DNA of 64,000 nt. Origin: Bacteroidales bacterium. GTDB lineage: Bacteria > Bacteroidota > Bacteroidia > Bacteroidales > JAADJA01. Below the pieces are notes generated by a model. That model made no database searches. It was not told the origin of the DNA and saw only the letters and a list, made by a program, of their open reading frames with translations. Below are positions 16,263 to 25,575 of the stretch, piece by piece (position 1 is the first letter of the stretch; every line of letters starts with the position of its first letter). The translations under genes and the position numbers were made by a program. The stretch covers positions 18,333-82,332 of the forward strand of contig JAIOZL010000019.1 of assembly GCA_021740645.1 (NCBI GenBank), written 5' to 3'.

Positions 16263-17003
16263 TTAGCCTCCGGTTGTTTGGAGGCTTTTTTTATTTCTCC
16301 AGGCAAAATGACCAATTCCTGAAAGGATTATTGCTTCCCCCAAAATAAAAATCCACCATGAAAAATTAACCGGAACATATGAAGAGGCCATTTCCATGAC
16401 TCTAGAAGTATTGGATGGCGAAAGGAGTTCCCAGAAACTAAATGGGGGATTCATAAAAGTTACATAATCTTTGGTATAAGACACAATCACGATAATTGAG
16501 CCAAACACCAGCAAAACCCACTCCCGCAATAAAAGCTTTATATCTTTACTTTTATCAGTAAAGTAGCTGATAAGCAAAGCCAGGCCCATCATTGTAAGGG
16601 AGTTAATAAGGGGACCCAAAACCGGGCCAACCCAGGTAACTGGGATCAGGAATAATATATCCCATGTAAACAGCGTGGAGGGCCAGCCAAGTGCAAAATA
16701 GAGTAAAACATAATAGCATATATCCCAAACCCCGAAGCTAAAAATAAAAAAACCAAAGCGCTCAGTTTTCGTCCTGCCACTTAACATTCCAATTGCAATC
16801 AACATAATTATGGTAGCTGCTTCGCGAATGATTTCAGTAATTGCAATATGGCCTTCAATAGGAGCTAATGGGAAAACGAATCCATCGGGATAATAAATTT
16901 TTCGCAGGTAAACCACTACAACTCCCTCCAATACTCCCATAGCAATCGAAAATACGCTAACAATGGCAATGGTTTTTTTCAAAGAAAATAATGTTTCATT
17001 CAT
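16263..17003 (-). CDS. Integral membrane protein of unknown function
   Basis: 246 residues with about seven predicted membrane segments (around residues 11-32, 52-72, 84-105, 110-125, 130-147, 160-180 and 215-238). It starts MNETLFSLKKTIAIVSVFSIAMG without a cleavable signal. I recognise no motif of a named family; a polar loop with SFWELLSPSNTSRVMEM lies before the last segment. It is a single gene on the minus strand between frr and rplM, with its 3' end inside the shared terminator hairpin. Function unknown. Confidence 0.75.
   Translation of the reverse strand: MNETLFSLKKTIAIVSVFSIAMGVLEGVVVVYLRKIYYPDGFVFPLAPIEGHIAITEIIREAATIIMLIAIGMLSGRTKTERFGFFIFSFGVWDICYYVLLYFALGWPSTLFTWDILFLIPVTWVGPVLGPLINSLTMMGLALLISYFTDKSKDIKLLLREWVLLVFGSIIVIVSYTKDYVTFMNPPFSFWELLSPSNTSRVMEMASSYVPVNFSWWIFILGEAIILSGIGHFAWRNKKSLQTTGG
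16265..16292. terminator. Bidirectional terminator between frr and the membrane-protein gene
   Basis: Perfect arms AGCCTCC (16265-16271) and GGAGGCT (16280-16286) with a T-run on the plus strand side and an A/T-rich flank on the other. It overlaps the last codons of the minus-strand gene and serves frr directly. Confidence 0.85.
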
Positions 17004-17084
17004 AACGTAAACCCTTTATATTTGCGCGCTCTAAGCCACTTTTGTGAATTATTAAAAATATAAAGAAATTCTTATTTACAAAAC

Positions 17085-17115
17085 TTGGTTAATAAAAAAA
17101 TTAATTCTACTTTTG
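17085..17115 (+). promoter_or_regulatory. Ribosomal protein operon promoter (rplM-rpsI)
   Basis: TTGG (17085-17088) and TACTTTTG (17108-17115) are spaced 19 bases apart and followed by CAGCCC, a near-ideal Bacteroidota housekeeping promoter. The start codon of rplM is 51 bases downstream, leaving room for a short leader. Confidence 0.75.
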
Positions 17116-17165
17116 CAGCCCAATTTTCGCGCGTAGAAATTTAGAATAATTAATATCATTTTCAG

Positions 17166-17621
17166 ATGGATACTTTAAGTTACAAAACGGTTAGTGCCAA
17201 TAAAGAAACGGTTAATAAGGAGTGGATTGTAATTGATGCAAACGACCTCATACTTGGCAGGATGGCTACCATAGCTGCTAAATTCCTGAGAGGAAAGTAC
17301 AAGACCAATTTCACCCCGCATGTGGATTGTGGCGATAACGTGATCATTATTAATGCCGAGAAAGTTAAGCTAACCGGTAACAAAATGAGTGATAAGCAAT
17401 ACATTCGCCATACAGGATATCCTGGTGGGCAAAGAACGCAGACTGCCGCAGAATTGATGGCAAAAAAACCTACTGCAGTGGTTGAAAAAGCGATTAAAGG
17501 TATGCTTCCAAAAAACAGGTTAGGCAGTGATTTATTTCGCAACCTTTTTGTTTATGAAGGACCGGAGCATCCTCATGAAGCTCAGAAACCTAAGGCGATT
17601 GATATAAATAAGATTAAATAA
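17166..17621 (+). CDS. rplM: 50S ribosomal protein L13
   Basis: 151 residues. Large-subunit protein that binds 23S rRNA early in assembly. Diagnostic stretches are WIVIDANDLILGRMATIAAKFLRGK, GDNVIIINAEKVKLTGNK and AIKGMLPKNRLG. It is the first gene of a two-gene operon with rpsI, five bases apart, the conserved order in most bacteria. Nothing unusual. Confidence 0.98.
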   Translation: MDTLSYKTVSANKETVNKEWIVIDANDLILGRMATIAAKFLRGKYKTNFTPHVDCGDNVIIINAEKVKLTGNKMSDKQYIRHTGYPGGQRTQTAAELMAKKPTAVVEKAIKGMLPKNRLGSDLFRNLFVYEGPEHPHEAQKPKAIDINKIK

Positions 17622-17626
17622 TTATT

Positions 17627-18013
17627 ATGGACGTAATTAACACAATTGGAAGACGTAAAACTGCCATTGCCAGAATTTACCTCAAAGAAGGAAATGGTAC
17701 CATTACTGTAAATAAATCAGATTATAAAGAATACTTTCCTTTAGCTACTCTGCAGTATGTGGTAACCCAGGCGTTGGCTATTACCGAAACTTCGGGCAAA
17801 TATGACATTACTGTCAACCTTACTGGTGGAGGAATTGCAGGGCAGGCAGAAGCATTGCGTTTGGCTATTGCCAGGGCACTTGTAAAGATTGATCCGGAAT
17901 ACCGTCCGGCTCTTAAAGTGAAAGGCCTGTTACGCAGGGATCCCCGTATGGTTGAAAGAAAGAAATTTGGCCAGAAGAAAGCTCGTAAGAAATTCCAGTT
18001 TAGTAAACGATAA
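17627..18013 (+). CDS. rpsI: 30S ribosomal protein S9
   Basis: 128 residues, typical. Small-subunit protein whose basic C-terminal tail reaches the P-site tRNA; the tail GQKKARKKFQFSKR, ending in Arg, is intact. Other family stretches are GRRKTAIARIYLKEGNG and the glycine-rich TGGGIAGQAEALRLAIARAL. Cotranscribed with rplM. Confidence 0.98.
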   Translation: MDVINTIGRRKTAIARIYLKEGNGTITVNKSDYKEYFPLATLQYVVTQALAITETSGKYDITVNLTGGGIAGQAEALRLAIARALVKIDPEYRPALKVKGLLRRDPRMVERKKFGQKKARKKFQFSKR

Positions 18014-18039
18014 GATATTTAACCGATGTTTAGTATCTA

Positions 18040-18131
18040 AATTGCCAAGACTACTGACATTGATGATTTTTGACTGAATACTGTTAGATGTTTAAGCAAA
18101 AGTTATTGATAGAATGTGCTACTTGGCAATT
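18040..18131 (+). promoter_or_regulatory. Candidate structured leader of rpsB
   Basis: The 148-base gap between rpsI and rpsB contains a perfect 10-bp inverted repeat, AATTGCCAAG (18040-18049) and CTTGGCAATT (18122-18131), with a 72-base interior. No TAnnTTTG box is obvious in the gap. A long-range stem just upstream of rpsB would fit a protein-binding leader for feedback by S2, as known for other ribosomal operons; this is inference. Confidence 0.4.
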
Positions 18132-18161
18132 GATTTATTAAGAATGTAAACACACAAAATT

Positions 18162-19079
18162 ATGGCAAGAACAAATTTTAATGAATTATTAGATGCAGGT
18201 GTACATTTTGGTCACCTGAAAAGAAAATGGAATCCGAACATGGCCCCATATATTTTTATGGAGAAGAATGGAATCCACATTATTGACCTTTACAAAACTT
18301 CAGCTAAAATAGAAGAAGCTGCCTCCGCAATAAAACAAATTGCAAAATCAGGAAAGAAAATTCTATTTATTGCAACCAAAAAACAAGCTAAGGAAATTGT
18401 AGCAAGTAATGTAAAAAGAGTAGGAATGCCTTACGTAACTGAACGTTGGCCGGGTGGTATGTTAACCAACTTTGCGACAATCAGGAAAGCAGTTAGGAAA
18501 ATGGCATCTATTGATAAAATGATGACCACGAACACCTACATGGTTCTTTCGAAAAGAGAAAGATTACAAATTCAGCGTGAACGGGCAAAACTCGAAAAAC
18601 AATTAGGTAGTATTGCTGATTTGAACAGGTTACCTTCCGCATTATTCGTTGTGGATATTCTGAAAGAACATATCGCAATTGCTGAAGCTAAAAAACTCAA
18701 CATTCCTACTTTTGCTATTGTTGACACTAACTCTGACCCTTTAAAAGTGGACTTCCCTATTCCTGCAAATGATGATGCTTCTAAATCAATCGACCTTATT
18801 GTTAAAATAATGGTAAAGGCAGTGGAAGAAGGCCTGGTAGAGCGCAAACTCGACAGGGATAAAAAAGCTGCTCAGGAGAAAGAAGATGAAGAGAACGAAA
18901 TCAGAGTAAAATCAGAAGCCCTCGAATTAGCTGAAGAGGAAGAAGATGAAAAGGTGATGAAGCCCAAGAAAGCGAAAGAAATCAAAGCTGTTAAGGTAAA
19001 TATTGATGACGAAACTGATGAGAAAGATGAGAAAAAACCAAAGAAGGTTATTTCCAAATCAGCAAAAAAACGGATATAA
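18162..19079 (+). CDS. rpsB: 30S ribosomal protein S2, with long charged C-terminal tail
   Basis: 305 residues. The core (~1-228) is canonical: LLDAGVHFGHLKRKWNPNM, IIDLYKTSAKIEEA, GKKILFIATKKQAKE, ERWPGGMLTNF and AIVDTNSDP. About 75 extra residues follow, made almost entirely of Lys, Glu and Asp (for example ALELAEEEEDEKVMKPKKAK) and ending SKSAKKRI. Tails of this kind are seen in Bacteroidota S2 and are probably disordered. The tsf gene follows after 44 bases, the universal rpsB-tsf order. Confidence 0.97.
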   Translation: MARTNFNELLDAGVHFGHLKRKWNPNMAPYIFMEKNGIHIIDLYKTSAKIEEAASAIKQIAKSGKKILFIATKKQAKEIVASNVKRVGMPYVTERWPGGMLTNFATIRKAVRKMASIDKMMTTNTYMVLSKRERLQIQRERAKLEKQLGSIADLNRLPSALFVVDILKEHIAIAEAKKLNIPTFAIVDTNSDPLKVDFPIPANDDASKSIDLIVKIMVKAVEEGLVERKLDRDKKAAQEKEDEENEIRVKSEALELAEEEEDEKVMKPKKAKEIKAVKVNIDDETDEKDEKKPKKVISKSAKKRI

Positions 19080-19123
19080 TCAAAACACCTAACAATTTTA
19101 TCAATTTAAATAAATAAAAAATA

Positions 19124-19951
19124 ATGGCAAATATTACTGCAGCAGAAGTTAATAAATTAAGAAAAATGACAGGTGCAGGCATGATGGACTGCAAAAATGC
19201 ATTGGTTGAATCGGAAGGCGATTTTGACAAAGCAATTGATATTCTGCGTAAAAAAGGACAGAAAGTAGCAAATAAACGTGCGGATAAAGAAGCCAACGAA
19301 GGCATCGTATTAGCCCGTACTTCTTCAGATAATACTTTTGGTGGTGTATTTAAATTAAGTTGTGAAACCGACTTCGTGGCTAAAAATGATGAGTTTGTAG
19401 GTTTTGCAAATTCACTTATGGATCTCATTCTTGATGTTCAACCCGAATCTCTGGATGCACTTAAAGCCCTTAAAATTAATGGCCGCACTGTGGAAGAGAA
19501 TGTGACCGATATGGTTGGCAAAACTGGTGAAAAAATGGAACTTGCCAGCTACGAATTTATTAAAGCCGAAAGTGTTGCTGCCTATAATCATATGGGAAAC
19601 AAATTAGCTACAGTACTTGGCTTAAGCCAAAATACAGGTTCAGATGAAGGCCATCAGTTGGCTATGCAGGTTGCTGCCATGAACCCTGTTGCTGTTGACA
19701 AGGACGATGTGGCACAGGAAATTATTGACAAAGAGATTGAAATTGGCATGGATCAGGCAAGACAGGAAGGTAAACCGGAAGATATGCTTGAAAAAATAGC
19801 CCGTGGAAAACTTAATAAATTCTTTAAAGAAAATACACTGATGAACCAGGATTTTGTAAGGGATTCAAAAATTACTGTTGCCCAGTTTTTAAAGAATGCT
19901 GACAAAGATCTGAAAGTTACAGCTTTCAAACGCCTGATGCTTGGATCCTAA
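19124..19951 (+). CDS. tsf: Elongation factor Ts
   Basis: 275 residues. It is the nucleotide-exchange factor for EF-Tu. The N-terminal UBA-like domain (VNKLRKMTGAGMMDCKNAL), the TDFVAKNDEF motif that contacts EF-Tu, and the C-terminal ARGKLNKFFKENTLMNQDFV are all present. The gene is complete. Its last 50 codons recur, about 90% identical by hand count, as a fragment at 29185-29337, so the region downstream has been rearranged. Confidence 0.97.
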   Translation: MANITAAEVNKLRKMTGAGMMDCKNALVESEGDFDKAIDILRKKGQKVANKRADKEANEGIVLARTSSDNTFGGVFKLSCETDFVAKNDEFVGFANSLMDLILDVQPESLDALKALKINGRTVEENVTDMVGKTGEKMELASYEFIKAESVAAYNHMGNKLATVLGLSQNTGSDEGHQLAMQVAAMNPVAVDKDDVAQEIIDKEIEIGMDQARQEGKPEDMLEKIARGKLNKFFKENTLMNQDFVRDSKITVAQFLKNADKDLKVTAFKRLMLGS

Positions 19952-19995
19952 AAGTAACACCACTAAATATAAAAAAGTTACTTTTTTAGAAATTT

Positions 19996-20030
19996 AAAAA
20001 TAGCCCTGGATTTTTCCGGGGCTATTTTTT
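19996..20030 (+). terminator. Terminator after tsf
   Basis: Arms TAGCCCTGG (20001-20009) and CCGGGGCTA (20016-20024, one G-T pair) preceded by A5 and followed by T6. Confidence 0.85.
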
Positions 20031-20805
20031 GTACCCTGAAGCAAATTCCTCTATATTTTCCAAAATATATCTTAAGATTAGTGCCTTAAATATAACAGGC
20101 ATTAGACCTTAGCCAACAGCCAAATGACATCAAAATGAAAAAAGACTGAATCAAGGGTAAATAACTGCAACTTTTAGTTGAAAAAAATGAATAAGTATTA
20201 AATCAATCTTTTTAAAATGCCTATAGTGAAACATAGCTAAATATTGGATACCTAAAGAAATAATTTGAATTTGACGAATTCTCCAATGTTTTTTATATTA
20301 TTTTATAATTGCTCAATCAATTTCTGCCCTTAAAAACTTTACAGACAATTGGGAATCTTATATGCTTAGAACATACCCCTGTACAGCATAGCTTTTTCCC
20401 ATGGGCTGCTATTAATTCAATATGTTAGTTAAACACATTTTTTTCAATAAGTATTGAGCTCGATTTAAATTGTCAGAAAAAATAAATAGTTCCCATCTAA
20501 ACCGTTTTCTTTTCAAAACAGTAAGTAAGTTCTGTTTCTTCCATAATAATTGTCAGATTTCATCATTGAAATATTTAGTCTGAGTCAAAATTATTACTTA
20601 AAGTTTTATATCTGCCAGAATATGGAATTTCAACTACCAGATTATCTGTATCGTAAAGATCTTTCTGGTAGAATTATGGGATGAATTATGTGTTCTGAGT
20701 TTGTAATCTTGTTGATAAATTTTTGTTCTTTTCAATCTTTATTGTTAATTTAGAAACCAATATATAATAATCTATTTTTTTTATTCACAGGTAATTATTT
20801 TCAAA
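20031..20805. other. 775-base AT-rich gap with no gene found
   Basis: No credible open frame appears on either strand; frames are broken every few dozen codons. A 7-bp inverted repeat, CTACCAG and CTGGTAG, lies around 20634-20671. The stretch marks the left side of the secreted-protein block that separates tsf from its duplicated 3' end, and may include decayed sequence. Confidence 0.5.
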
Positions 20806-21360
20806 ATGAAACATGTAATTTATTTATTATCTATGGCCATATTAATGGCCATAGGATCATCATGTTATGCCGACGTTTACTATGTACAAAATGTTGACAC
20901 TACGATTAACAATCCGCAACCGGTAGAGGGAATAAATTACTTTCTTCTTGATATCAATGATGACGATATAATCGATTATAAAATAGGAGCAAGATATTTT
21001 TTAAGTCACGAAGGTATTCATTCCCCATACGATGCTTTTGAAGTATTTGTTTGGGGGGAAAGTAATAATACTGTAAGTGCAGGTCCTTACCAATTAGATG
21101 ATTCAATTGATAGCACACTTTATTATGAACGGAGTGATGTTTTAGTCGGCCGTTTGCCTGAATATGGAATCATTGGTGCTTGGGCTGTTAGTCAGGATTT
21201 CATAGATAGTTATTTGTTTGTCGGTTTAAGAGTAGAAATTAATAGTCAATTCCATTATGGTTGGTTAGAAATTAAGACCGATGGACTTTCGTTTACATTA
21301 ATGAGCTATGCTTTTAATGACCAGGCTGACCAACCCATCATTATCACTCAATCTTATTAA
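20806..21360 (+). CDS. Small secreted protein of unknown function
   Basis: 184 residues with a signal peptide (cleavage near CYA, residue 22). The mature part is acidic and beta-rich (INYFLLDINDDDIIDYKIG, GLRVEINSQFHYGWLEIKTD) and ends TQSY without a T9SS sorting domain, unlike its neighbours. The HYGWLEI segment followed by repeated strands recalls short secreted proteins found beside surface-protein genes in this phylum, but I cannot name a family. The next gene starts 20 bases later, so they probably share a transcript. Confidence 0.6.
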   Translation: MKHVIYLLSMAILMAIGSSCYADVYYVQNVDTTINNPQPVEGINYFLLDINDDDIIDYKIGARYFLSHEGIHSPYDAFEVFVWGESNNTVSAGPYQLDDSIDSTLYYERSDVLVGRLPEYGIIGAWAVSQDFIDSYLFVGLRVEINSQFHYGWLEIKTDGLSFTLMSYAFNDQADQPIIITQSY

Positions 21361-21380
21361 AAACTTTCAAGTCTTAAGCC

Positions 21381-24300
21381 ATGAAAACTATAGCTGCCTT
21401 ACAACAAAACTTTATTATAACATTATGCACTTCAACAATAATCAGTTTAACTGCTTTAGGTCAAACTGAACAATATATATACATGGATAACGGCAAATTC
21501 TATGAAGGATGTGAACAATACTATCCCAAAACCTCGAATTATGCAGTAATTATGATTGAAGATTTAACTAACACCTTCCATGTCTCTCCATATAATCAGT
21601 ACTGTTATAGCAGTAATTATTGTTCAGCCAATGCTTGGGATTATTCATGTGGGACGGATGTAAATGCCTGGCAAGATCAATTAATAACACACCTTCAAAA
21701 AATCGACTCTCTGGGGTTTAATAGTGTAAGGATAATGGGATTGCCGGTAATGGTTGATGAAGATGAAAATGCCCGAACTGTCCGATATTATGTTCAGGAG
21801 CAGGTTCAATGTTTGGTTAGACAAGACGTAGGGCTGGAATTAAATCCAGATTCATACGAAATTATGGGTGCTATGATGCAGGAAATTATTGATGTTATCA
21901 GAAATAATAATATTAACTTGAAACTTGTAATTTGTTTAGGGCAACACGGTATTGAACATCAAACCCAAGCTTATTCAGACTACCTTGAGTACATTGGAAA
22001 TCGGTTTAAAGAAGAACCAATTATCTTTGCCTGGGATTTATACAATGAGCCACGTTACAGCAAATTCCCCTCCCCAGGTAGTTTTGAAACGGATAAAGTA
22101 GAAATTGCAGACATGGTCTATAATTGGTATTGGTCATTAAAAGATAATGATCCCAACCATTTAATTACATTTGGTTCTGTGTTTGCTGATGTTCAAGACT
22201 GGGATCCAAATTTATTAACGGTTGATTTTCTATCTTACCATGTCTATTCGAATCGATGGGAAGCAACAAACTGGGAATTGACACCGGCTTTATATAAATA
22301 CAACGGATGTTTAAAATATATTAATGAAACTATTGTCAATAACTGGATACTGGGTGAAACCGGATTACCCGGAAGCGATAATCCTGGTATCCATCCAATT
22401 GTAGGATCTGAAGCTGATCAAGCTATTTTTGCCATAGAAACATTTAAATATTCAAATTGGTATGGATCACAAGGATATTCATGGTGGACTTATAAAGAAT
22501 ACAATTGGGCTCCAGATGATACACCAGGGGCAAAAGAAGATTATTTTGGTATCGTATACCGATTAAACGACTTACAGGAACATAAACTGATTGGAGATGA
22601 AATCGTGTCATTAATACCTCAAGGAGACTGTCCGGAATGCGTAGATCCTCCCGGCAACATTTATTATGACCCCTATCAATACGGATTTTATGAACACTCG
22701 GGGTATGTTTATGATATTAATAGCAATCCATTGAAAAACGCATTAATTTTTGGAGCCAAACAAGTTATTTATGATGATTTTAAATATAAGGTGGCTTATC
22801 CATTTTATACTTTCACAGATGAAAATGGTTATTTTAAGGTTTATGCCAGCGCTGCAGTAGGAAACGAAATAGATTATTATTGGTGGGTAAGCTATTCTGG
22901 GATGAAGACCTCCAATATAGTTTGGGATCCTCAAGTTTACACACATGAGTACTACCTTGAATCTATTCCTACAAGCTCATTACCACCTCCTTTAGTTTAT
23001 AACAACGAACTAATAATAAATGAGGGTCAGTCAGTAACATGGGATCATGCTATGGTGCCTTATGAAACTTCAATTATTATTAAAGGAGGTGCAAAACTTT
23101 CAATTAAAGACATGGTATATTTAAAACCCGGTGCTAAAATTACAGTTGAGAATGGGGGTGAACTTGAAGTAGATGGTGGGGTCTTATCTGGACACTGTTT
23201 ATGGGAAGGAGTTGAAGTTTGGGGCAATTCAAATTCACCATTATCTGAGGATCAAGGATTAGTTGTACTTAAAAATGGAGCAGTTATCGAGAACTCTTTG
23301 AATGGCATTTATGCAGCTAGACCAGGTCCATTTCCTTGGTATGCAAATTATTATGGAGGAATAATCAAGGCTTTCGATGCAGAATTCATAAACAATAGAG
23401 TTTCCTTGAAAATTCCCGAATACAAATATGAGAATAGATCCGTATTTAAAAACTGTCTTTTTGAAATAAATGAAAATAATCTGTTTCAGGGTGAGTTCGA
23501 AAATATGGTATTATTGAGTTCGGTTAAGGGAGTGGACTTTGTGAGTTGTGATTTTTTAAATAGTCTGTCGAATTATTGTGGGATTGGTATAAAGGTAGTC
23601 AATAGCAGTTTCAGTGTGTTAGGAGAATGTTATGAACAGGACCCATCTGGCGATTGTCTGTCCTGGGATGGAGGAGAGGGTGAATTCCATAATTTGCATT
23701 ATGGAATCTATACAACTGGGATTGGATTTTTGGATCCGGTTCAAATCAAGCATACAAAATTTATGAATAACCTTAACGGGTGCTATATCAGCGCTATGGA
23801 CAATGTTACGATACAATATAATAAATTTGAAACCCATAATAGTATAATTGGAGGGTATGGATTATATTTGGATGAATGTACAGCGTTTACGGTTGATTCA
23901 AATGATTTTTACCAGGGGACAGCCAGTGGGATAGGTATGGTTATAAATAACTCAGGCCCGGAATCAAACAGAATTTACCTAAATTATTTTGAGGAAATGA
24001 ATTATGCCATCATAGCCCAGAATGAAAATCGGGCACTCGACGGTACCGGCCTGGTACTGAAGTGCAACGAATATATCGGCAACACCTTCGACCAGGTGGT
24101 GACCTGGAAAGAACCCTTTTTAACCGGCTATGCCGGCATCGCCGCCGCCCAGGGCGCCAACCTCGCCACCCCCGACGCCCCCGCAGGAAACCACTTCAGC
24201 CAAACCGGCTCCACCGCTTTTTCCGACTTTTACAATGAGGCCAATGATGTGACTTACTATTATCATGATGGTTATCCTTTTGAACCATTAATACCACAAT

Positions 24301-25550
24301 ATCGTTCGGAAAGTGTAACAATTGAACCAGTTTTTGCTCAATGGAATGACGATAGTTGCCCACCTTCCGACCAGGGTAGCGGAGGAGGTTTAGGCGACAC
24401 CGAAGAGATGAAATCGCTGATCACCCTTTCGGGACAAAAAGCCGATTCGGTGATTGCCATCATACAAATCCTGAAAGACGGGGGCAGTACCGAAGCGCTC
24501 AAATGGGAGGTGGACATGAGCACCCCGCCCGAAACCTACACGGTTTACAACGAACTGATGAACCATTCGCCCTACATCTCCGATACCGTGATGGGGTCGG
24601 CCATCGAAAAGGAGGAGGTGCTGCCCAATGTGATGATCCGCGATGTGATGGTGGCCAATCCGCACAATGCAAAGGATGAGAGCCTGCTGGAGAAGATCGG
24701 TGAGCGCAGCGATCCCATGCCCGAATACATGATCGCACAGATATTGCAGGGGCAGAGCCTCGTATCGGCCTTCGAAAGCCTGCAATCCCAAAAGGCTTAT
24801 TACAAACAGCAGCGTTCCCTCGCCCTGAATGCCCTGATCAAACTGTACCTGTCCGACACCCTCGATCCCGCGGCTTCAAAGGACAGTTTGAAGGTGTTGC
24901 TGGAAAATGAGAACAGCAAAGGGGCCAAATACAGACTGGCGTTTTTGAGCATGGAGCAGGGTGCATGGAGCATGGGGCAGCAGGTATTGAATGAGATTCC
25001 CCAGCAATTCAACCTTTCGGAGGAGGAACTGGCAATCCATCAGCAATATACCGCTTTTTACAACCTGTTGTCAGGGCTGTTGCAGCAGGGAAAATCAGTG
25101 AGTGAGGTTGACAGCACGCAAATTGAGTTGCTGCTCAACATTGAGGCGATGCAGGCCGGGAAACCTTCGGTGTATGCCCGGAATGTATTGCTGGCCCTGG
25201 AACAGATCGAATACGAGGAGCCGATCCTGCTGCCCGACCTGTTTAAATCAACGGCCGTTCAGGAAGAGCGCCAACGGATCATGCAATCGTTGGATGAACA
25301 CCATTATGTAAGCCTGTTCCCCAACCCGGCCGGTGCTTACCTGATCATTGAACACAAGCTGGAAATGGAATCACAAAAAGTCGTGGTCAAAATTAACAAT
25401 ATGAAAGGTGAATGTATCAAACAGGTTGAACTGACCGGCAAACAAAACCAGCAGACAGTGGATATTCATTCCTTAAAACCGGGAATATACACGGCTACGA
25501 TTGTTGCAGATCAACAAGAGCTGGAAACCGTTAAGTTTACGAAAAAATAG
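21381..25550 (+). CDS. Giant T9SS protein: GH5-like glycosidase domain, beta-helix, helical region
   Basis: 1389 residues with an N-terminal signal. Residues ~40-400 resemble a family-5-type glycoside hydrolase barrel: SLGFNSVRIMGLP, FAWDLYNEPRY (acid/base Glu223 in the NEP motif), VDFLSYHVYS, and WILGETGLPG (candidate nucleophile Glu326). A carboxypeptidase-regulatory-like segment follows (~440-530), then a beta-helix (~545-900). A long helical region (~1000-1300) rich in Glu/Gln/Leu leads to a T9SS sorting domain (LFPNPAGAYL to KFTKK). Substrate cannot be read from sequence. Base composition changes sharply inside the gene: codons ~886-948 and ~998-1313 are GC-rich with C/G third positions, the rest AT-rich, suggesting a recombined chimera. 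A repetitive segment lies near 24946-24981. Confidence 0.8.
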   Translation: MKTIAALQQNFIITLCTSTIISLTALGQTEQYIYMDNGKFYEGCEQYYPKTSNYAVIMIEDLTNTFHVSPYNQYCYSSNYCSANAWDYSCGTDVNAWQDQLITHLQKIDSLGFNSVRIMGLPVMVDEDENARTVRYYVQEQVQCLVRQDVGLELNPDSYEIMGAMMQEIIDVIRNNNINLKLVICLGQHGIEHQTQAYSDYLEYIGNRFKEEPIIFAWDLYNEPRYSKFPSPGSFETDKVEIADMVYNWYWSLKDNDPNHLITFGSVFADVQDWDPNLLTVDFLSYHVYSNRWEATNWELTPALYKYNGCLKYINETIVNNWILGETGLPGSDNPGIHPIVGSEADQAIFAIETFKYSNWYGSQGYSWWTYKEYNWAPDDTPGAKEDYFGIVYRLNDLQEHKLIGDEIVSLIPQGDCPECVDPPGNIYYDPYQYGFYEHSGYVYDINSNPLKNALIFGAKQVIYDDFKYKVAYPFYTFTDENGYFKVYASAAVGNEIDYYWWVSYSGMKTSNIVWDPQVYTHEYYLESIPTSSLPPPLVYNNELIINEGQSVTWDHAMVPYETSIIIKGGAKLSIKDMVYLKPGAKITVENGGELEVDGGVLSGHCLWEGVEVWGNSNSPLSEDQGLVVLKNGAVIENSLNGIYAARPGPFPWYANYYGGIIKAFDAEFINNRVSLKIPEYKYENRSVFKNCLFEINENNLFQGEFENMVLLSSVKGVDFVSCDFLNSLSNYCGIGIKVVNSSFSVLGECYEQDPSGDCLSWDGGEGEFHNLHYGIYTTGIGFLDPVQIKHTKFMNNLNGCYISAMDNVTIQYNKFETHNSIIGGYGLYLDECTAFTVDSNDFYQGTASGIGMVINNSGPESNRIYLNYFEEMNYAIIAQNENRALDGTGLVLKCNEYIGNTFDQVVTWKEPFLTGYAGIAAAQGANLATPDAPAGNHFSQTGSTAFSDFYNEANDVTYYYHDGYPFEPLIPQYRSESVTIEPVFAQWNDDSCPPSDQGSGGGLGDTEEMKSLITLSGQKADSVIAIIQILKDGGSTEALKWEVDMSTPPETYTVYNELMNHSPYISDTVMGSAIEKEEVLPNVMIRDVMVANPHNAKDESLLEKIGERSDPMPEYMIAQILQGQSLVSAFESLQSQKAYYKQQRSLALNALIKLYLSDTLDPAASKDSLKVLLENENSKGAKYRLAFLSMEQGAWSMGQQVLNEIPQQFNLSEEELAIHQQYTAFYNLLSGLLQQGKSVSEVDSTQIELLLNIEAMQAGKPSVYARNVLLALEQIEYEEPILLPDLFKSTAVQEERQRIMQSLDEHHYVSLFPNPAGAYLIIEHKLEMESQKVVVKINNMKGECIKQVELTGKQNQQTVDIHSLKPGIYTATIVADQQELETVKFTKK
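24946..24981 (+). repeat. Imperfect GGAGCATGG repeats within the coding sequence
   Basis: The units GAGCATGGAGCAG, TGCATGGAGCATGG and GGGCAG repeat over about 36 bases and are read in frame as MEQGAWSMGQQ. They interrupt an otherwise helical region, and their wording is unlike the surrounding codons. This may be an inserted short repetitive element. Confidence 0.45.
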
Positions 25551-25575
25551 AAAAATCAAGGTTAATTGAATACGA

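Noticed and set aside
20031..20805. Possible decayed transposase or integrase next to tsf
   Set aside because: I translated the strands in part and saw no recognisable motif of a transposase or integrase; frames are broken throughout.
24390..24791. Minus-strand open frames of up to 133 codons opposite the giant T9SS gene
   Set aside because: They arise from the GC-rich patch, where stop codons are rare on the other strand; His/Gly-rich composition, no family match.
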